Shown piece after piece: positions 23,542-33,082 of a DNA stretch of 64,000 nt. The stretch covers positions 1 to 64,000 of the forward strand of contig JANPGJ010000342.1 in the NCBI GenBank assembly GCA_031423955.1, in the 5' to 3' direction. The notes beneath the pieces are model-generated. The model had not been told where the DNA came from and searched no databases. It saw nothing but the letters and a program-made list of their open reading frames with translations. The position numbers and the translations under genes were made by a program. Position 1 is the first letter of the stretch. The number at the start of each line of letters is the position of its first letter. Source of the stretch: JAEUOS01 sp031423955. Lineage in GTDB: Bacteria > Pseudomonadota > Gammaproteobacteria > Burkholderiales > JAEUOS01.

Positions 23542-24435
23542 ATGTTGTTGTCTCAGGTTATGCAACTATCAATCAAACGCGCCGACCTCGGCGCCCTGAT
23601 CCTGCTGGGTGCGATCTGGGGCAGCTCCTACCTGTTCATCCGCGTCATCGTGCCGGTGGTCGGTCCCTGGGGCATGGTGGCGCCGCGCATGCTCGGGGCC
23701 GGGATCGCGTTGATGATCCTGGCGCGGATTTCCGGCGTGGCCTGGGGCGACCGTCGTCTCTGGCCGCGTTATCTGGTGTTGTCGTTTCTCACCTCGTTCG
23801 CGGCGCAGTACCTGATCGCGACCGCCGCCCTGACGCTCAACTCGCCGACCTTGGCGATCATCAATTCGACCATGGCGATGTTTGTCGCCCTGCTGTCGGC
23901 GTGGATGCTGCAGGAAGTGCTGGCTGCGCGCCGTATTGCGGGTTTGGTGCTGGGCGTTGCCGGCGTGGGCTTGGTGGTCGGCTTCACGCCGGTCGATTTC
24001 ACACCGCGCATCGCGCTGGCCTATGGTGGCGCCCTGCTGGCAGCGTTCTGCGGCGCCTACGGCACGGTTTACGCCGCCCGACACCTGAAGCATCGGCCGT
24101 CGTTCGAGCTGGCGATCTTCCAGAGCCTGATCGCCGGGGTGTTGGCGACGCCGCTCGGGGTGGCGCCGTTGCTGGCGGCCTGGCCTCTTCCTGCGAAGGT
24201 CGTGTGGTCGATGCTGGCGCTGTCGCTGGTGTGCACCGCGCTCGCGACCCTGGTGTACTACCGCCTGATGAAGCGCACCGGTCCCACCGTGTCGATGTCG
24301 GTCACCTACCTGATCCCGTGCTTCAGCCTGCTGTGGGGCTGGCTGTTCCTTGGCGAAACCATCGCCTGGCTGCAGCTGGCAGGCTTTGCGGTGGTACTGG
24401 GCGCGGTATCGCTGGTGGCCGGGCGGAGCCGCTGA
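23542..24435 (+). CDS. EamA/DMT family transporter
   Basis: 297 residues with about ten membrane helices arranged as two EamA repeats, beginning with LGALILLGAIWGSSYLFIRV, a characteristic first helix of the drug/metabolite transporter superfamily, and ending with WGWLFLGETIAWLQLAGFAV. Likely an exporter of metabolites or amino acids; the substrate is not predictable. Met7 at 23560 is an alternative start. Confidence 0.9.
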   Translation: MLLSQVMQLSIKRADLGALILLGAIWGSSYLFIRVIVPVVGPWGMVAPRMLGAGIALMILARISGVAWGDRRLWPRYLVLSFLTSFAAQYLIATAALTLNSPTLAIINSTMAMFVALLSAWMLQEVLAARRIAGLVLGVAGVGLVVGFTPVDFTPRIALAYGGALLAAFCGAYGTVYAARHLKHRPSFELAIFQSLIAGVLATPLGVAPLLAAWPLPAKVVWSMLALSLVCTALATLVYYRLMKRTGPTVSMSVTYLIPCFSLLWGWLFLGETIAWLQLAGFAVVLGAVSLVAGRSR

Positions 24436-24443
24436 GGGCGGGA

Positions 24444-24487
24444 CGCGGCTGTTTCCGGGGCGGGGCGCGGCTGTTTCCGGGGCGGGG
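24444..24487. repeat. 22-bp unit repeated twice in tandem
   Basis: Two perfect copies of a 22-bp GC-rich unit beginning CGCGGCTGTTTCC directly follow the EamA gene. No function is evident; replication slippage is the simplest origin. Confidence 0.8.
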
Positions 24488-24628
24488 CGGCTGCCAGCGG
24501 CATGCGCCTTGCATGCATCTGTAATCGCACCGCTCGCGTAAGAATCTGGCGGTTGCGGCGACTAACCGGTTTCCACGCATAATGCAGCCATTCGCCGGCC
24601 CGGTTGCCGGCACCAGGAGATTTCATCA

Positions 24629-25591
24629 ATGCATGCCACGCTCGAGCGCCTCGAAGCGACCACCTTTCCCGGCATCGCCCGGCGCCGTGTCGATACGCTG
24701 CAGGTCAATCTGGGCTACAAGTGCAACCAGTCTTGCGTGCATTGCCACGTGAATGCCGGGCCGACACGCACCGAAATGATGAATCGCAGCACCATCGATC
24801 AGGTGCTGGCCTATTTGTCGACACGCAAGGTCGGTACCCTTGACTTGACCGGCGGGGCACCGGAACTCAATGTCGATTTCCGCTATCTGGTGGCAAAGGC
24901 GCGTGCGCTGGGCGTCAGGGTGATGGATCGCTGCAACCTCACCATACTGTCCGAGCCAGGGCAGGAAGATCTGGCGCAGTTCCTGGCCGCGCATCAGGTC
25001 GAAGTCGTGGCATCGTTGCCCTGCTATACCGAGGAGTTGGTCGACCGGCAACGCGGCCGTGGTGTTTACGAGCGCTCGATCGCCGGCATTCGCATGCTTA
25101 ATGCACTGGGTTATGCCGCACCCGGCTCCGGACTGTCGCTCAACCTGGTCTACAACCCGCAAGGCCCGAACCTGCCGCCGGCCCAGGAAGCGCTGGAAGC
25201 CGACTACAAGCGGATCCTGGGTGACACCTTCGGCATTCGCTTCAACCAGCTCTTCACCCTCGCCAACATGCCGATCCAGCGTTTCGGTTCGATGTTGATC
25301 AGCAAGGGCAAGTTCAACGAATACATGGCGCTTTTGCGTTCAGCGCATCGCGAGCAGAACCTTGAAGACGTGATGTGCCGCTCGATGGTGTCGGTGGACT
25401 ATCAGGGCTATCTCTACGACTGCGATTTCAACCAGATGCTGGGCCTGCCACTGAAGGTTGAAGGCCGCCTGCGCAGCCACCTGAGCGACCTCCTCGCCAT
25501 TGACCTCGACGGCAATTCGATTGTGGTGCGCGAACACTGCTATGGCTGCACCGCGGGTCAGGGCAGTTCCTGCGGCGGTGCGCTGGTCTGA
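24629..25591 (+). CDS. arsS: radical SAM protein of the ArsS (arsenosugar biosynthesis) type
   Basis: 320 residues. The radical-SAM cluster motif is Cys32-x3-Cys36-x2-Cys39 in YKCNQSCVHCHVNAGP, a pattern specific to ArsS-like proteins. The C-terminal DUF3641 region has further cysteines in CDFNQ and CYGCTAGQGSSCGG that could bind an auxiliary cluster. ArsS adds an adenosyl group to methylated arsenic in arsenosugar synthesis. It opens a cluster with flavoproteins, a phosphoesterase-like protein and a TIGR04283-type glycosyltransferase. No ArsM is seen, so the identity of the substrate is inference. Confidence 0.88.
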   Translation: MHATLERLEATTFPGIARRRVDTLQVNLGYKCNQSCVHCHVNAGPTRTEMMNRSTIDQVLAYLSTRKVGTLDLTGGAPELNVDFRYLVAKARALGVRVMDRCNLTILSEPGQEDLAQFLAAHQVEVVASLPCYTEELVDRQRGRGVYERSIAGIRMLNALGYAAPGSGLSLNLVYNPQGPNLPPAQEALEADYKRILGDTFGIRFNQLFTLANMPIQRFGSMLISKGKFNEYMALLRSAHREQNLEDVMCRSMVSVDYQGYLYDCDFNQMLGLPLKVEGRLRSHLSDLLAIDLDGNSIVVREHCYGCTAGQGSSCGGALV

Positions 25592-25629
25592 GGCCGGCGC
25601 AGCGCTTTTCGCGATCCGGCGCCGTCAGC

Positions 25630-26958
25630 GTGGCAGATCATCAACTCGCCCGGGTCGCCGTCATCGGCGGCGGCCCGGCCGGCCTGATGGCTGCCGAAGT
25701 GTTGTCCGAAGGCGGAGCGCAGGTTGATCTGTATGACGCCATGCCGTCGATCGGGCGCAAATTCCTGTTGGCCGGCAAGGGTGGGCTCAACCTGACCCAT
25801 GCCGAACCTGCCGCACTGTTCATGCAGCGCTATGGCGGGCGCAATCCGCAACTGCAGGCAAGCCTTGCGCAATTTGGCGCCGATGCGGTGCGCATCTGGG
25901 CCGTCGGGCTCGGGATCGAGACCTTTGTCGGGTCCTCGTCAAGAGTGTTTCCGCTGGAGAAAAAGGCCGCACCGCTGCTGCGTGCCTGGCAGAAGCGCCT
26001 GCGTGACGCCGGCGTCGTGTTCCACATGCGCCATCGCTGGACCGGCTGGGACGGCGCCGGGGCGATCGCTTTCGCCACACCTGCCGGCGCCATCGAGTGC
26101 CGGCCTGATGCGGTCGTTCTGGCGCTCGGCGGCGCCAGTTGGGCGCGTCTTGGCTCGGACGGCGCCTGGGTGCCCTGGCTGGCCGCCCGGCAAGTCGCGG
26201 TGGCACCACTGAAACCGGCAAACTGCGGCTTCGACCTCGTCTGGAGCGCGCATTTCAAAACCCGTTTCGCCGGCCACCCGCTGAAATCGATTCGGCTCAC
26301 ATTCGATGATGGCGCTGCCGAACCGTTCCGGCGTGCCGGTGAATGCATGATCACCGAAACCGGCATCGAAGGCGGCTTGATCTATGCCGCGTCCGGTCGT
26401 CTGCGCGAGCGGATCGCGGTGAACGGTTCTGCCGTGATCGAACTCGATCTGCTGCCGCAGCATGACGCGGAGCGGGTGTTGCGTGAACTGCGGCATCCGC
26501 GCGGCGCGCGCTCGCTGGCCAGCCACTTGAAGAGCCGGCTTGGCATCAGCGGCGTCAAGGCCGGACTGCTGCGCGAGACGCTGCCGCGTGACGGGTTCGC
26601 CGAACCGTCGCGGATGGTGGCCGCGATCAAGGCTTTGCCGCTGACCCTGGCCGCACCGCGACCGCTGGATGAAGCGATCTCCACAGCCGGCGGCGTCACC
26701 TTTGCCGCGCTCGACGGGCAGTTGATGCTGCGTAGTCTGCCAGGCGTGTTTTGCGCCGGCGAAATGCTTGATTGGGAGGCGCCGACCGGCGGTTACCTGT
26801 TGACCGCATGTCTGGCCACCGGCCGCGCCGCCGGCCGCGGCGCCCTGGCCTGGCTGGCGCGCGACAAGACTGGCGGGACGCGGCAAGCCGGTGATACAGG
26901 GCTGATGATTGTTCCACCGGCAGGCGTACCGCACATGCCTGCAGGGCCGGCACCATGA
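25630..26958 (+). CDS. FAD-dependent oxidoreductase of the HI0933/TIGR03862 type
   Basis: 442 residues. The N-terminal Rossmann motif is VAVIGGGPAGLMAAEVLSEG, followed by SIGRKFLLAGKGGLNLTHAEP, the signature of this flavoprotein family. The C-terminal part has AGEMLDWEAPTGGYLLTACLATG. The GTG at 25630 is used as start. It overlaps the next gene (ATGA). The reaction is unknown. Confidence 0.88.
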   Translation: MADHQLARVAVIGGGPAGLMAAEVLSEGGAQVDLYDAMPSIGRKFLLAGKGGLNLTHAEPAALFMQRYGGRNPQLQASLAQFGADAVRIWAVGLGIETFVGSSSRVFPLEKKAAPLLRAWQKRLRDAGVVFHMRHRWTGWDGAGAIAFATPAGAIECRPDAVVLALGGASWARLGSDGAWVPWLAARQVAVAPLKPANCGFDLVWSAHFKTRFAGHPLKSIRLTFDDGAAEPFRRAGECMITETGIEGGLIYAASGRLRERIAVNGSAVIELDLLPQHDAERVLRELRHPRGARSLASHLKSRLGISGVKAGLLRETLPRDGFAEPSRMVAAIKALPLTLAAPRPLDEAISTAGGVTFAALDGQLMLRSLPGVFCAGEMLDWEAPTGGYLLTACLATGRAAGRGALAWLARDKTGGTRQAGDTGLMIVPPAGVPHMPAGPAP

Positions 26959-27947
26959 GCGCGGTGCTGCAGAGTACTGCGCAGGGCCCGGGTCGCACTT
27001 GCCCCTTGTCCTACCGCTACGGCGCGCACTCGCTGGTGCGGCCGCCCGATCTCGAGGCCGAGGCGCTGTATGTGGCTGGCGGCCTGTACGGCAATCCGTT
27101 CGCGCTTGATGCATTGCTGCACCTGGTCGAGCGCGAACCGGGGGCGCGCCTGGTGTTCAACGGCGACTTCAACTGGTTCGACGCCGACGACGCCAGCTTC
27201 GAGCGGATCAACCGCGTGGTGCTCGCACATCACGCGATTCGCGGCAATGTCGAAACCGAACTTCTGGCCGAGGACGGCGCGGCCGGCTGTGGCTGTGGCT
27301 ACCCGGATTACGTCAGCGACGCCGATGTCGCGCGCTCGAACGCGATCATGGGTGTGCTGGCCGCCACCGCGCGCCGCCACCCGGCACTGGCGGCGCGTCT
27401 GGTGTCTCTGCCGATGACGCTTCTGGCCAGGGTTGGCGGCGTGCGCGTCGGCATCGTTCATGGCGATGGTGACAGCCTTGCCGGCTGGGGTTTCGGCGAA
27501 GAGGCGATTGACGCGCCGCAGGTGGCATCGATGTTCGAGCGCGCAGGCGTGCGGGTGTTTGCGTCATCCCATACCTGTCTGCCGGTAGCCCAGGTGTTTG
27601 CCGCCGCTGCCGGGCGGTGCGCGTTGATCAACAACGGGGCGGCCGGCATGCCGAACTTCGCCGGCACCAACTGCGGCGTGGTCACCCGGATCGCCGTGCG
27701 GCCGGCACCGGTTGGCGCCGCGGCGCTCTACGGCACCGTGATTGATGCCGTGCATGTCGACGCCTTGCCGCTGTATTTCGACCAGGATGCCTGGCTGCGG
27801 CATTTCGACCGCGTCTGGCCGGTCGCTTCGCCGGCGGCGATGTCGTATCGCAAGCGCATCATCAACGGGCCTTCCTATGCGTTGCCCAAGGCGATTCGCG
27901 CCGGTATAAAGTGCGCGACAGACTGCGATGCGACCGGCATGCCCTGA
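26955..27947 (+). CDS. metallophosphoesterase-like protein
   Basis: 330 residues with scattered calcineurin-like phosphoesterase motifs: LYGNPFALDALLH in place of DxHGN, FNGDFNWFD (GD), IRGNVETEL in place of GNHE, VHGDGDSLAG and ASSHTCLPVA (a GHTH-like motif). The key metal-ligand pattern is degenerate, so activity is uncertain. It overlaps the flavoprotein stop by 4 bp. Association with an arsenosugar-like cluster hints at a phosphate- or sugar-handling step. Confidence 0.65.
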   Translation: MSAVLQSTAQGPGRTCPLSYRYGAHSLVRPPDLEAEALYVAGGLYGNPFALDALLHLVEREPGARLVFNGDFNWFDADDASFERINRVVLAHHAIRGNVETELLAEDGAAGCGCGYPDYVSDADVARSNAIMGVLAATARRHPALAARLVSLPMTLLARVGGVRVGIVHGDGDSLAGWGFGEEAIDAPQVASMFERAGVRVFASSHTCLPVAQVFAAAAGRCALINNGAAGMPNFAGTNCGVVTRIAVRPAPVGAAALYGTVIDAVHVDALPLYFDQDAWLRHFDRVWPVASPAAMSYRKRIINGPSYALPKAIRAGIKCATDCDATGMP

Positions 27948-28033
27948 CCCGGGTCTGCTGTAAGTAGACCCACTTTCACACGACCAACACACAGATTCCG
28001 GGCCGCTGGCTCGCGACCCGATCGGAGCTACGC

Positions 28034-30271
28034 ATGAAAGCAGGCAAACTGGTTGTTGTTCTTGTCATCGCCACCGTTGTCGCGGTATTTTTCGCGCTCG
28101 GCGGCCAGCGTTACCTGACCTTCGAAGCCATCAAGGCGCAGCAGGCGTCGATCATCGCGATCTACCAGGCCAATCCGGCGGCGACCATCGCGCTGTTTTT
28201 CGCGGGCTACGTCGCGGTGACCGCGCTGTCACTGCCTGGCGCGGCGCTGATGACGCTTCTGGCCGGCGCCATCTTCGGCTTGCTTGCCGGCACGGTGATC
28301 GTGTCGTTCGCCTCTTCGATCGGCGCAACGCTGGCATTCCTGGCCAGCCGCTTCCTGCTGCGCGACTGGGTGCAGGCGAAGTTCGGTACCCGCCTCGCGG
28401 CGATCAACGCCGGGGTGGCGCGCGAGGGCGGGTTCTATCTGTTCACATTGCGCCTGATTCCCGCGGTCCCGTTTTTCGCGATCAACCTCCTGATGGGCCT
28501 GACGCCGATCAAGACCCTTACCTACTATCTGGTGAGCCAGCTCGGCATGTTCGCCGGCACGGTGGTGTTCGTCAATGCCGGCACCCAGCTGGCGCAGATC
28601 AGTTCGCTGAAAGGCATTCTCTCGCCCGGGCTTCTCGGTGCGTTCGTGTTGCTGGGCATCTTTCCCCTGATCGCAAAGAAAGTGGTGGACATGTTCAAGG
28701 CGCGCAAGGTCTATGCGAAGTGGATTCGCCAGAAGCCCCGAACCTTCGATCGCAACGTGGTGGTGATCGGCGCCGGTTCCGGCGGACTGGTCACGGCCTA
28801 CATTGCCGCGGCGGTCAAGGCCAAAGTCACGCTGGTGGAAAAGCACAAGATGGGCGGCGACTGCCTCAATTTCGGGTGCGTGCCGTCGAAGGCGCTGATC
28901 CGCTCGGCCAAATTCCTGTCGCATGTGAAGCGCTCGCGCGAATTCGGCATCGATGCAGCCGACGCCCGCTTCGATTTCGCCGCGGTGATGGAGCGGGTGC
29001 AGTCGGTCATCAACACGATCGAACCGCATGATTCGGTAGAGCGCTATACCAGCCTCGGGGTCGACGTAATCGAGGCGGAAGCGAAGATCACCTCGCCGTG
29101 GACGGTCGAGGTGAAGAAGGCCGACGGCACTGCACAGACGCTCACCACCCGCAGCATCGTGATCGCCGCCGGTGCGCGCCCGCTGGTGCCGCCGATTCCC
29201 GGCCTCAAGGAAATGAACCCGCTCACCTCCGACACGGTGTGGAATATTCGCACCCTTCCCAGGCGCCTGCTGGTGCTGGGCGGCGGGCCGATCGGTTCGG
29301 AACTGACACAGGCGTTCGCGCGCTTCGGCGCCCAGGTCACCCAGGTGGAGATGGCGCCGCGCATCATGTTGCGCGAAGACCCGGAAGTCTCGGAGATGGT
29401 GATGAAACAGTTCCGCGCCGAGGGCGTGAATGTGCTGGTCAATCACAAGGCGCGCGAGTTCCGGATCGAGAACGGCGAGAAGGTCCTGATCGCCGAGCAT
29501 GCCGGGCAGGATGTGAAGATCGTGTTCGACGAAGTGCTGTGCGCCCTTGGGCGTACACCCAACGTCACCGGCTACGGGCTCGAGGAACTCGGCATTCCGA
29601 CCACCAAAACCCGCACCGTCGAAACCAACGAGTATCTTGAAACGCTGTACCCGAACATCTACGCCTGCGGCGACGTCGCCGGCCCGTATCAGTTCACCCA
29701 TACCGCCGCGCACCAGGCCTGGTATGCCGCGGTCAACGCGCTGTTCGGCACGTTCCGGAAATTCAAGGCCGACTACTCGGTGATTCCGTGGGCCACCTTC
29801 ACCGAGCCGGAAGTCGCGCGCGTGGGCTTGAATGAAATGGAAGCGAAGGAAAAGGGCGTTGCGTACAATGCCTTCGTCTACGGCATTGATGATCTCGATC
29901 GCGCCATTGCCGACAGCGAGGCGCACGGCATGGTCAAGGTGCTGACCGCGCCCGGCAGCGACCGGATCCTGGGCGTCACCATCGTCGGCGAGCATGCCGG
30001 TGACCTGATCGCGGAGTACGTGGCGGCGATGAAACACGGCCTGGGCTTGAACAAGATTCTCGGCACCATTCATATCTATCCGACCTTAGCTGAAGCCAAC
30101 AAATACGCGGCCGGGGTATGGAAGCGCAGCACCGTGACCATGGGCCAGCACGCCCTGCTCGATGCATTTCAGGCCTGGCGGCGCGGTGCCGGCGGTTTTG
30201 GCGCGGTGCTCACGAAGCTTATGGCGATGAGCGGCGACAAACGGCCGGCCTATGCGCCGGAACATCACTAG
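28034..30271 (+). CDS. TVP38/TMEM64 membrane domain fused to a flavin disulfide oxidoreductase
   Basis: 745 residues. Residues 1-225 form a VTT/DedA-type membrane domain with four to five helices (ATIALFFAGYVAVTALSLPG, then LRLIPAVPFFAINLLMGLTP). From about 235 a mercuric-reductase/lipoamide-dehydrogenase-like enzyme follows: VVVIGAGSGGLVTAYIAA binds FAD, GGDCLNFGCVPSKALI (about 275-290) carries the redox-active Cys pair, LLVLGGGPIGSELTQAFARFG binds NAD(P)H. The C-terminal dimerisation domain has IHIYPTLAEA. The membrane anchor plus disulfide reductase suggests electron transfer at the membrane; a role in arsenic or selenium chemistry is inferred from neighbours. Confidence 0.92.
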   Translation: MKAGKLVVVLVIATVVAVFFALGGQRYLTFEAIKAQQASIIAIYQANPAATIALFFAGYVAVTALSLPGAALMTLLAGAIFGLLAGTVIVSFASSIGATLAFLASRFLLRDWVQAKFGTRLAAINAGVAREGGFYLFTLRLIPAVPFFAINLLMGLTPIKTLTYYLVSQLGMFAGTVVFVNAGTQLAQISSLKGILSPGLLGAFVLLGIFPLIAKKVVDMFKARKVYAKWIRQKPRTFDRNVVVIGAGSGGLVTAYIAAAVKAKVTLVEKHKMGGDCLNFGCVPSKALIRSAKFLSHVKRSREFGIDAADARFDFAAVMERVQSVINTIEPHDSVERYTSLGVDVIEAEAKITSPWTVEVKKADGTAQTLTTRSIVIAAGARPLVPPIPGLKEMNPLTSDTVWNIRTLPRRLLVLGGGPIGSELTQAFARFGAQVTQVEMAPRIMLREDPEVSEMVMKQFRAEGVNVLVNHKAREFRIENGEKVLIAEHAGQDVKIVFDEVLCALGRTPNVTGYGLEELGIPTTKTRTVETNEYLETLYPNIYACGDVAGPYQFTHTAAHQAWYAAVNALFGTFRKFKADYSVIPWATFTEPEVARVGLNEMEAKEKGVAYNAFVYGIDDLDRAIADSEAHGMVKVLTAPGSDRILGVTIVGEHAGDLIAEYVAAMKHGLGLNKILGTIHIYPTLAEANKYAAGVWKRSTVTMGQHALLDAFQAWRRGAGGFGAVLTKLMAMSGDKRPAYAPEHH

Positions 30272-30286
30272 AAAGGGACACCAACC

Positions 30287-31129
30287 ATGTTCAACAACAT
30301 ATTTGCCCGTTGCTTAGCCGCCATTTTTTTGCTGACCGGCCCGTGGGCGGCCGCACACGCGCAGTTCGATCATGGCCACAAGGCGTGGGATGCGCTGCTC
30401 AAAAAACACGTGGTGCTGCAGCAGGGCGGCAAGGCGAGTTCCGTGCGCTACACCGGCTTTCGTGCCGACGAAGCGGCCCTCAAGGCGTATACCGAGAGTC
30501 TTTCGAAGGTGCCGGAGTCGGAGTTCAAGGGCTGGAGCAAGACTCAGCAAATGGCGTTTCTGATCAATGCCTACAACGCCTACACGGTGGTGAAGATTCT
30601 GCAGAAGTATCCGAATCTCAAATCGATTCGCGATTTCGGCAACGTCATCGGCAACCCGTGGAAAGACAAGTTCTTCACCCTGTTCGGACGCGAGGCCTTC
30701 CTCGACGACATCGAGCACAACACCCTGCGCAAACCCGGCGTCTACGACGAAGCGCGCGTGCACTACGCGGTCAACTGCGCCTCGATCGGCTGCCCGATGC
30801 TGCGCGAAGAGGCGTTTGTGGCCGAGCGCCTGGACGCACAGCTCGAAGAACAGGCGAGACGCTTCCTGTCGGACCGTTCGCGCAATCGCTATAGCGCGGC
30901 GCAGGGTGCGCTTGAGGTGTCGAAGATTTTCGACTGGTTCAAGGTCGACTGGCAAAGCGGCTACAAGGGCATTGGCGCGAATGCGCAGGCGATCGCTTCG
31001 CGCGAACAGTATTTCGCGCGCTACGCCGACCTGCTCAGCGACAACCCCGAGGAGCGCAAGCTGATCGCCGCCGGCTCGGCCGCCATCCGCTTCCTGGACT
31101 ATGACTGGGCGATCAACGCCGCGCGTTGA
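30287..31129 (+). CDS. DUF547 secreted protein
   Basis: 280 residues with an N-terminal signal peptide (cleavage near AAAHAQF) and the DUF547 core: KTQQMAFLINAYNAYTVVKIL, then HYAVNCASIGCPMLREEAF. DUF547 proteins are periplasmic and of unknown biochemical function, often near arsenosugar or selenium loci. The gene begins 15 bp after the flavin reductase and overlaps the glycosyltransferase start, so it is in the same transcript. Confidence 0.9.
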   Translation: MFNNIFARCLAAIFLLTGPWAAAHAQFDHGHKAWDALLKKHVVLQQGGKASSVRYTGFRADEAALKAYTESLSKVPESEFKGWSKTQQMAFLINAYNAYTVVKILQKYPNLKSIRDFGNVIGNPWKDKFFTLFGREAFLDDIEHNTLRKPGVYDEARVHYAVNCASIGCPMLREEAFVAERLDAQLEEQARRFLSDRSRNRYSAAQGALEVSKIFDWFKVDWQSGYKGIGANAQAIASREQYFARYADLLSDNPEERKLIAAGSAAIRFLDYDWAINAAR

Positions 31130-31820
31130 GTCCTCCTTGACCGTACCGCGCCTGTCGATCATCGTCCCGGTTCTCAATGAGGCGGCGGGCATCGACGCCT
31201 GCCTGAGGTCGCTGGCGGCGTTGCGCGACGCCGGCTGCGAAGTGGTCGTGGTCGATGGCGGCAGCGTCGACGACACGCCGGCCCGCGCTGCGTCGCGCTG
31301 CGACCGGGTGGTTCGGTCGGCGCGCGGTCGCGCGGTGCAGATGAATGCCGGGGCGACAGTCGCGCGCGCCGATCTGCTGTTGTTCCTGCATGCCGACACG
31401 CGCTTGCCGGCGGGCGCGCTCGACGCCATCGAGGCGGCCACTGGCGGCAGGGAATTCGCCTGGGGCCGCTTCGACGTGCGCCTTGACAGCACGCGTGCAT
31501 CGCTCAGGCTGGTTGCTGCGATGATGAACTTGCGTTCGCGCGCCACCGGCATCGCCACCGGCGACCAGGCCTTGTTCATGACCCGTGCCGGCTATGCGGC
31601 GGTGGGCGGTTTTCCGACCATCGCGTTGATGGAGGATATCGCCATCAGCAAGCGGCTCAAAGGCCTGTGCGCGCCGGCCTGCCTGCGTCTCACGGTACTG
31701 ACCTCGGCGCGGCGCTGGGAGTCGCGTGGCGTGCTGGCCACCATCATTCTCATGTGGCGTCTGCGGCTTGCGTACTTCTGCGGCGCCTCGCCGGAGTCAT
31801 TGGCGCGACGTTATCGTTGA
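31101..31820 (+). CDS. TIGR04283-type family 2 glycosyltransferase (arsenosugar cluster)
   Basis: 239 residues. The GT-A motifs are LSIIVPVLNEAAGIDACLRS, EVVVVDGGSVDDTP, LFLHADTRLPAG (the DXD-like motif) and a C-terminal membrane-associated helix. Arsenosugar clusters carry glycosyltransferases of this TIGR type. The ATG at 31101 overlaps the DUF547 gene by 29 bp; a TTG at 31137 just before the conserved core is an alternative. A role in sugar transfer to the arsenic- or selenium-bearing product is inferred. Confidence 0.85.
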   Translation: MTGRSTPRVESSLTVPRLSIIVPVLNEAAGIDACLRSLAALRDAGCEVVVVDGGSVDDTPARAASRCDRVVRSARGRAVQMNAGATVARADLLLFLHADTRLPAGALDAIEAATGGREFAWGRFDVRLDSTRASLRLVAAMMNLRSRATGIATGDQALFMTRAGYAAVGGFPTIALMEDIAISKRLKGLCAPACLRLTVLTSARRWESRGVLATIILMWRLRLAYFCGASPESLARRYR

Positions 31821-31926
31821 GCGGGTGCATGCGGCGCTGGCCGGAAATCCCGGCGGCAAATCGCACCGGACCGAAGCCGTCGGCGCCGCGGCATCCTGCG
31901 GTCGGCCCTGATAGCATTCGGCTCTC

Positions 31927-33054
31927 GTGAAAAAGCTACTCCTGATCGGCGCCGGCCATGCTCATGCCGAAGTGCTGCGCCAATTCGCCCTGCAGCCGGC
32001 GGCGAACGCCGCGATCACCCTGTTGAGCCCGCAAGCGCTGGCGCCCTGTGCCGCCATGTTGCCCGGGCTGGTCGCCGGCATTTACACGCACGCCCAGTGT
32101 CACATCGACCTGCGCGCGCTGGCAGCCAAAGCCGGCATCGAGCTGATGCTCGATCGGGCGGCCGGGCTCGATCTCGAGGGCCGCTTGGCGCATACTGCTG
32201 GCGGCCGCAAGCTCGAATTCGATTTTGTTTCGATCGACATCGGGGCGGTGCCGTTCGCCGCCGAAGTGCCCGGTTTGCGCCGCTTCGCGCTGCTGGCGCG
32301 GCCGACCGAGGTATTTCTCGAAGGCTGGGAGCGCGTGCGCGAACTGGCGCGCGAGGGCGGGTTGTCGCGGCTGACCATGGTCGGCGGCGACGTCCGCGCG
32401 GTCGAGTTGGTGCTGGCGATGCAATATCGTTTGCGCGAAGAGCTTGCGCCGGCCGCGTTCGCTGCCTGCGGTTTCTCGATCGTCACCGCCGCGGCGCGCC
32501 TGCTCGATACCCTTCCGCCGGCGGCCGGCCTTGCGCTTGAGGCTTTGTGCGTGGCACGCGGCATCAGCCTGGTGCGCGGCGCGACGGTGATACTGGTCGA
32601 ACGCGGCGGCCTGCTGCTGTCGAATCGGGCGCGCCTGACAAGCGACATCACGGTCTGGAGCGATGGCGCCACGCCGGCGCGCTGGCTGGCTGCGTCAGGC
32701 CTGGCATGCGATGAGCAGGGTTTCATGCTGATCGATGCAAGCCTGCGATCGCCCGGCAACAAGCGGGTCTATGGCGCCGGTGATTGCAGCGTCTCCACCA
32801 CCGACCAGTTTCCTGCCACTCCGGGGCGTGCGGTATTGCAAGGTGCGGCGCTGGCCGCCAGCCTGCGGCTGGCACTTGCCGGTGAACCGCCACTGCCGGC
32901 CGCCGGCGCCGCGGCAGGCGTCGGTTTGATCAGCCTGGGGTCGCGCCAGGCGATCGCGGTGCATGGCCCCCTGGTGCGAACCTGGCCGCGCTGGCTGATC
33001 TGGCGGTGCAGGGATTGGCGCGACCGGCGCTGGATGACGCGCTTTCGCCTCTGA
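31927..33054 (+). CDS. SelD-associated type pyridine nucleotide-disulfide oxidoreductase (TIGR03169-like)
   Basis: 375 residues starting with GTG. The Rossmann motif is LLLIGAGHAHAEVLRQFAL, in which the GHAHAEV pattern is characteristic of the flavoproteins often fused to SelD. VYGAGDCS in the C-terminal half is the FAD-binding GD motif. Here it is a stand-alone protein. The redox partner is unknown. It closes the arsenosugar-like cluster 106 bp after the glycosyltransferase. Confidence 0.82.
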   Translation: MKKLLLIGAGHAHAEVLRQFALQPAANAAITLLSPQALAPCAAMLPGLVAGIYTHAQCHIDLRALAAKAGIELMLDRAAGLDLEGRLAHTAGGRKLEFDFVSIDIGAVPFAAEVPGLRRFALLARPTEVFLEGWERVRELAREGGLSRLTMVGGDVRAVELVLAMQYRLREELAPAAFAACGFSIVTAAARLLDTLPPAAGLALEALCVARGISLVRGATVILVERGGLLLSNRARLTSDITVWSDGATPARWLAASGLACDEQGFMLIDASLRSPGNKRVYGAGDCSVSTTDQFPATPGRAVLQGAALAASLRLALAGEPPLPAAGAAAGVGLISLGSRQAIAVHGPLVRTWPRWLIWRCRDWRDRRWMTRFRL

Positions 33055-33082
33055 AAAAGGCGCCTGGCGGGACCAGGTTGTG

